10,231 bases of DNA from CAZILN01 sp964540005. GTDB taxonomy: Bacteria; Bacteroidota; Bacteroidia; Bacteroidales; SM23-62. The number at the start of each line of letters is the position of its first letter. The first letter of the stretch is position 1. Positions 7,083 to 10,231 of the stretch are shown piece by piece. Position numbers and translations under genes: made by a program. The notes under the pieces are model-generated. The model saw nothing but the letters and a program-made list of their open reading frames with translations, had not been told where the DNA came from and did not search any database. Where the stretch lies: the NCBI GenBank assembly GCA_964540005.1, contig CAZILN010000190.1:1-10231 (forward strand), written 5' to 3'.

Positions 7083-8536
7083 TCTGCCACATCAAAAGCC
7101 GGCGTTTCACCCTGGTCCTTGTAAATGAATTCATTTGTCCTGCTGGAATAAACATAATCTTTCTCCCAACCGGGAATATTTTCTATTATTTCCTTAAGCG
7201 ATTCAGTGAAATATATTACTTCCTCATTCCTCATGGTGGGATGGAGTGACCACCTTACCCATCCCGGTTTTTCTGAAAGATCGCCGTGGTTGATCTTATC
7301 GGTAATTGCCCTGGAGCGTGCATGGCTGACTTCCAGGAGGTAATGGCCGTATGTGCCTGCGCAGACACAGCCTCCCCGGACCTGTATGCCGAAGCGGTCG
7401 CTCAGTATCTTTACCAGGAGGTTGAAATGAATGTCCTCATGGTAAAAAGAAATAACACCAAGGCGTTCTTCGACATTATCGGCCAGTATCCGTATGCCGG
7501 GTACTCTTTTCAGTTCCCGGAACGCCAGACAGACCATCTCTTCTTCTCTTTTCCTGATGTGTGTGACACCCATCTGATCCTTCAGCTCGAAAATCAGGGC
7601 AGCCCTTATAGCCTGGAGGAATCCAGGTGTTCCCCCGTCTTCACGGGCCTCGATATCATCAACATACTTGTAGGAACCCCAGGGATTTGTCCAGTCCACA
7701 GTACCTCCTCCCGGATTATCAGGGACCTCACATTTATACATGCTGGAATCGAAGATAAGCACTCCCGAGGAACCCGGTCCGCCCAGAAATTTATGCGGGG
7801 ATAAATATATGGCATCAAGTTTCATCATGGGATCGGAAGGATGCATGTCTATATCATCATAAGGAGCGGAAGCGGCGAAATCAATGAAACACAGTCCGCC
7901 GAACTCATGCATGATCCTGGCCAGCTCATAATAGGAAGTCCTGATTCCCGTTACGTTTGAACAGGCTGTAAAAGCCCCGATCTTGAATTCACGGTCCTGA
8001 TACAATTCAAGCTGTCTGCGTAATTGCTCAGGATCAACCAGCAGGTCCCCGTCGGGTTCAAGGATGACCACGTCGCAATTTGTTTCATACCAGGAAGTAT
8101 GATTGGAGTGGTGCTCCATATGAGTAAGAAAGACTACCGGTTTGTCATCGGTATGAATGCAATCCTTATTTCTGAGCAGCCCGCAGCCTTTAAGTCCCAG
8201 TATTCGCTGGAGTTTGTTGATAACCGTGGTCATGCCGGAACCGGCTGTGATGATCACGTCGTTCGGACCGGCATTTACATGATCCTTGATCTTTTGATGG
8301 GCCAGGTGATAGCTACGGGTCATGCGCAGTCCGGTTTCACTGCCTTCTGTATGGGTATTGGCAACAAAGGGTCCGAATTTTGTCAACAGGGCATCCTCTA
8401 TGGGTGCGTAGAGCCGGCCGCTGGCAATCCAGTCGGCATATACTATCTTTTTTCTGCCAAAGGGAGTTACATATTCCGAGTCAATACCGATAATTTTCTC
8501 TCTGAACGCGGTGAAATATTTTTCAAGCTCTGTCAT
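7067..8536 (-). CDS. Class V PLP-dependent aminotransferase (cysteine desulfurase-like)
   Basis: A 489-residue cytoplasmic fold-type I PLP enzyme related to the NifS/SufS group. Visible landmarks are the phosphate-binding turn TAGSGMTTV (97-105); HMEHHSN (139-145), where the second His of the pair probably stacks on PLP, as in SufS mEHHxN; FIDFAAS (217-223), with Asp219 facing the pyridine nitrogen; and LSPHKFLGGPGSSGVL (245-260), with Lys249 forming the Schiff base. RGGCVCAG (387-394) places Cys390 and Cys392 where desulfurases carry the active-site cysteine loop. The surrounding sequence (GTYGHYLL) differs from SufS RxGHHCA, and the protein is longer than SufS (about 405). No SufBCD, IscU or sulfur acceptor gene is nearby, so it may be a specialised desulfurase, lyase or aminotransferase. 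It starts 23 nt after the stop of the BI-1-like gene, which fits co-transcription. A 21-bp in-frame tandem repeat begins at its 3' end. Confidence 0.85.
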   Translation of the reverse strand: MTELEKYFTAFREKIIGIDSEYVTPFGRKKIVYADWIASGRLYAPIEDALLTKFGPFVANTHTEGSETGLRMTRSYHLAHQKIKDHVNAGPNDVIITAGSGMTTVINKLQRILGLKGCGLLRNKDCIHTDDKPVVFLTHMEHHSNHTSWYETNCDVVILEPDGDLLVDPEQLRRQLELYQDREFKIGAFTACSNVTGIRTSYYELARIMHEFGGLCFIDFAASAPYDDIDMHPSDPMMKLDAIYLSPHKFLGGPGSSGVLIFDSSMYKCEVPDNPGGGTVDWTNPWGSYKYVDDIEAREDGGTPGFLQAIRAALIFELKDQMGVTHIRKREEEMVCLAFRELKRVPGIRILADNVEERLGVISFYHEDIHFNLLVKILSDRFGIQVRGGCVCAGTYGHYLLEVSHARSRAITDKINHGDLSEKPGWVRWSLHPTMRNEEVIYFTESLKEIIENIPGWEKDYVYSSRTNEFIYKDQGETPAFDVADWFRL

Positions 8537-8559
8537 TTTAGGATATCTAATACAATACC

Positions 8560-9330
8560 TTACCGACTGCTACGTGTCTGTGCCAGCAGTCTCAGGACTT
8601 CAATATACAACCAGATAAGCGTTACCATCAGCCCGAATGCAGCGTACCATTCCATATATTTCGGAGCACCCTGTTCAGCGCCCTGCTCGATGAAGTCAAA
8701 ATCAAGCACCAGGTTCAGGGCGGCAATAATGATAATGGCTACGTTAATAAGAATAGCCATGGGAGACCCGTTATGCAGGTAGGTGACGGGCATCCCGAAC
8801 ATGTTCAGGATCCAGGTAATGAGATACAGCAGAAATACCCCTCCTGTGGCAGCTGCCACTCCCAGCCTGAAGTTCTGGGTAACCTTGATCAGTTTTGATT
8901 TATATGCCAGCAGCAGGGCGATAAGAATGCCAAAGGTAATGGTAACCGCCTGTATGACTATACCAGGGAAGCGTGATTCCATAATTGCCGACAGGGATCC
9001 GAGTACCAATCCCTCCAGTACAGCGTAGATAGGAGCAGTAACCGGTGACGCTGTTTTCCTGAAGATGGTTATAAGGGCAACTATGAGTCCCCCGATCAGG
9101 CCCCCTATCAGCCATGGAACAACCGAAGCATAAGCTGATGCAGGATCCATGGAATAGGCATCATAGAAGGTTTTCCATGTATATATAGCACCTGCCAGCA
9201 GGCAGGCAGCCATCAGGAACAGCTTGTTTACTGTCCCCTGAATGGTCATAACCTGGCCTTCGGCAGGTATGGCGAAATCCATGAAAGTCTTTCTGTTCAG
9301 TGCCGGATTGGCTGTTTTTCGTAATGCCAT
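8560..9330 (-). CDS. Bax inhibitor-1/YccA family seven-helix membrane protein
   Basis: A 256-residue inner-membrane protein with about seven hydrophobic segments (about 36-55, 70-90, 99-117, 125-143, 155-178, 189-209 and 226-249). LDFDFIEQGAEQGAPKYMEW (209-228), followed by YAAFGLMVTLIWLYIEVLRLLA, is characteristic of the bacterial BaxI_1 branch. Members of the wider BI-1/TMBIM family include pH-sensitive calcium leak channels (B. subtilis YetJ) and E. coli YccA, which interacts with the FtsH protease. The role of this branch is not established. Asp210 and Asp212 at the end of the sixth segment may correspond to a conserved sensor acidic residue; the last helix carries Glu244 rather than an obvious Asp. 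The N-terminus (MALRKTANPALNRKTF) is short, cytoplasmic and has no signal peptide. The ATG at 9330 lies 19 nt downstream of a full-match -7 element. It is probably the first gene of the operon with the aminotransferase and GNAT-like genes. Confidence 0.92.
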   Translation of the reverse strand: MALRKTANPALNRKTFMDFAIPAEGQVMTIQGTVNKLFLMAACLLAGAIYTWKTFYDAYSMDPASAYASVVPWLIGGLIGGLIVALITIFRKTASPVTAPIYAVLEGLVLGSLSAIMESRFPGIVIQAVTITFGILIALLLAYKSKLIKVTQNFRLGVAAATGGVFLLYLITWILNMFGMPVTYLHNGSPMAILINVAIIIIAALNLVLDFDFIEQGAEQGAPKYMEWYAAFGLMVTLIWLYIEVLRLLAQTRSSR

Positions 9331-9349
9331 GAATTATTTTATTGATGGG

Positions 9350-9357
9350 CAAATTTA
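9350..9357 (-). promoter_or_regulatory. Bacteroidota-type -7 promoter element of the BI-1-like operon
   Basis: On the minus strand this reads TAAATTTG, a full match to TAnnTTTG. CTTG lies 18 nt further upstream and could serve as a -33 element (consensus TTTG). The element is 19 nt from the BI-1-like ATG, so the leader would be very short, about 10-15 nt. Confidence 0.6.
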
Positions 9358-9379
9358 TGTATTTTGTATCAAATTCAAG

Positions 9380-9387
9380 TACATTTG
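9380..9387 (+). promoter_or_regulatory. Bacteroidota-type -7 promoter element of the flippase gene
   Basis: TACATTTG is a full match to TAnnTTTG and lies 24 nt upstream of the flippase ATG. The only -33 candidate is weak (TATG at 9356-9359, 20 nt upstream), and it overlaps the -7 element of the divergent BI-1-like promoter. The leader would be about 20 nt. Confidence 0.55.
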
Positions 9388-9411
9388 CTGTTATAGTATA
9401 ATTATTGCCAG

Positions 9412-10231
9412 ATGTCCCTTAGGTTCCCAAAATTTGTTATCAGTGACTTCCTGAAAAATGTTGTCACTCTTATTTCCGGGACCACCCTCGCGCAGATAAT
9501 ATCCCTTGCCATCTACCTGGTCATCACCCGCATTTACACTCCCGATGACCTTGGTGTATTCGCTCTTTTCATGAGCATTATTACCATTACGGTGATTATG
9601 GCCACGGCTAAATACGAACTTGCCATTATGCTCCCGGCAAAAGATGAAGATTCGATAAACCTTGTAGCCCTCAGCGGATTACTGTCAATAATAATAAGCC
9701 TTATCCTTCTAATAATAGTTATCCTTTTTCATGAAAGCCTGGCCGGACTGCTGGGCAATAAGGAGATAGAGTTCTGGTTATATTTCGTTCCCCTGGCAAC
9801 ATTTCTGAATGGCATCTATCAGAGCCTGAATTACTGGTCAAACCGCAACAAACGTTACAGGAACATTACGGCAGCCAATCTTGGACAGAGCCTGATAAAT
9901 TCCTCGGTGAAAGTGGGACTGGGAGTCCTGGCCAGGGGTCCCATTGGACTAATAAGCGGTAGCCTGACCGGACAGGTAACAGGATTTGTCATTTTCGGAA
10001 CCAGTTTCCTGAGACGGGACCGTGATAAAATGAAGCTGGTAACTTCCACGGGTATGAAGGCAATGGCCCGTAAGTACAGCCTGTTCCCTAAATACAATAT
10101 GCTTCACGGAGCTATAAACAATTTCTCGGGCAACTTGCCCATTTTTATTTTTACATCATATTTCGGTTCGGCTGCGGCGGGACTGTATTCCCTTGGGTTT
10201 ACAATGATCTTCAGGCCACTTAACCTGGTTG
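9412..10231 (+). CDS. Wzx-like polysaccharide flippase (3' partial)
   Basis: The frame from the ATG at 9412 stays open to the right edge, giving 273 residues of an expected 420-500. An in-frame TAG at 9394-9396 makes 9412 the first available ATG. The product is strongly hydrophobic with polar breaks. Helices are likely at about 18-38, 46-66, 84-106, 120-138, 152-172, 178-198 and 240-262. The segment ISGTTLAQIISLAIYLVITR (21-40) followed by IYTPDDLGVFALF is the classical start of the oligosaccharide flippase family (MOP superfamily). KYSLFPKYNMLHGAINNFSG (221-240) matches the conserved mid-protein region of Wzx proteins. Such proteins move undecaprenyl-linked O-antigen or exopolysaccharide units across the inner membrane. 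It is divergent from the BI-1-like gene; glycosyltransferases or other polysaccharide genes may lie beyond the window. The exact glycan cannot be told. Confidence 0.88.
   Translation, partial: MSLRFPKFVISDFLKNVVTLISGTTLAQIISLAIYLVITRIYTPDDLGVFALFMSIITITVIMATAKYELAIMLPAKDEDSINLVALSGLLSIIISLILLIIVILFHESLAGLLGNKEIEFWLYFVPLATFLNGIYQSLNYWSNRNKRYRNITAANLGQSLINSSVKVGLGVLARGPIGLISGSLTGQVTGFVIFGTSFLRRDRDKMKLVTSTGMKAMARKYSLFPKYNMLHGAINNFSGNLPIFIFTSYFGSAAAGLYSLGFTMIFRPLNLV

Noticed and set aside
7286..7804. A 172-codon plus-strand reading frame inside the aminotransferase gene
   Set aside because: It is antisense to conserved PLP-enzyme sequence including the active-site lysine region, with no family resemblance of its own.
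8024..8782. A 252-codon plus-strand reading frame across the aminotransferase start and the BI-1-like 3' end
   Set aside because: It is antisense to two well-supported genes, crosses their boundary, and its translation shows no recognisable domain.
9855..10097. An 80-codon minus-strand reading frame near the right edge
   Set aside because: It is antisense to the flippase gene, whose translation is clearly family-like.

Overview
The window looks like a chromosomal segment of a member of the Bacteroidota. Four signs point there: a secreted PKD-repeat protein ending in a type IX secretion (T9SS type A) sorting domain; a GlmU-family protein of the alternative bacterial type next to a type B ribosomal protein L31; TAnnTTTG -7 promoter elements typical of this phylum; and little use of strong Shine-Dalgarno sites. 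The order or genus cannot be fixed from what is visible. The first 1.4 kb looks more AT-rich than the rest by eye.

Layout. Bases 1-1403 (+) hold the 3' part of a large surface or secreted PKD protein. It converges on lon (1526-3982, -) across a 122-bp gap with no convincing terminator. Upstream of lon, on the same strand, are a GlmU-family sugar nucleotidyltransferase/acyltransferase (4070-5257) and type B L31 (5378-5656). L31 has its own promoter-like element and a clear intrinsic terminator that separates it from glmU. Next comes a minus-strand set read in the order 9330 to 5734: a Bax inhibitor-1-like membrane protein, a class V PLP-dependent aminotransferase and a large GNAT-like acyltransferase. 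Their spacings are 23 and 64 nt, so they are probably one operon. Divergent from it, at 9412 (+), a Wzx-like polysaccharide flippase begins and runs off the right edge. No gap between genes exceeds about 125 bases.

How the genes work together. Most are housekeeping: protein quality control (Lon), cell-envelope sugar nucleotide supply (GlmU-like), the ribosome (L31B) and envelope polysaccharide export (flippase). The functions of the aminotransferase and the GNAT-like protein are not assigned with certainty. No mobile element, CRISPR array, tRNA or rRNA was seen. The best non-obvious signals are an in-frame 21-bp tandem repeat just after the aminotransferase stop codon, two face-to-face promoter elements between the BI-1 gene and the flippase gene, and nested inverted repeats around the L31 terminator. 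I found no strong case for a wholly new biological system.
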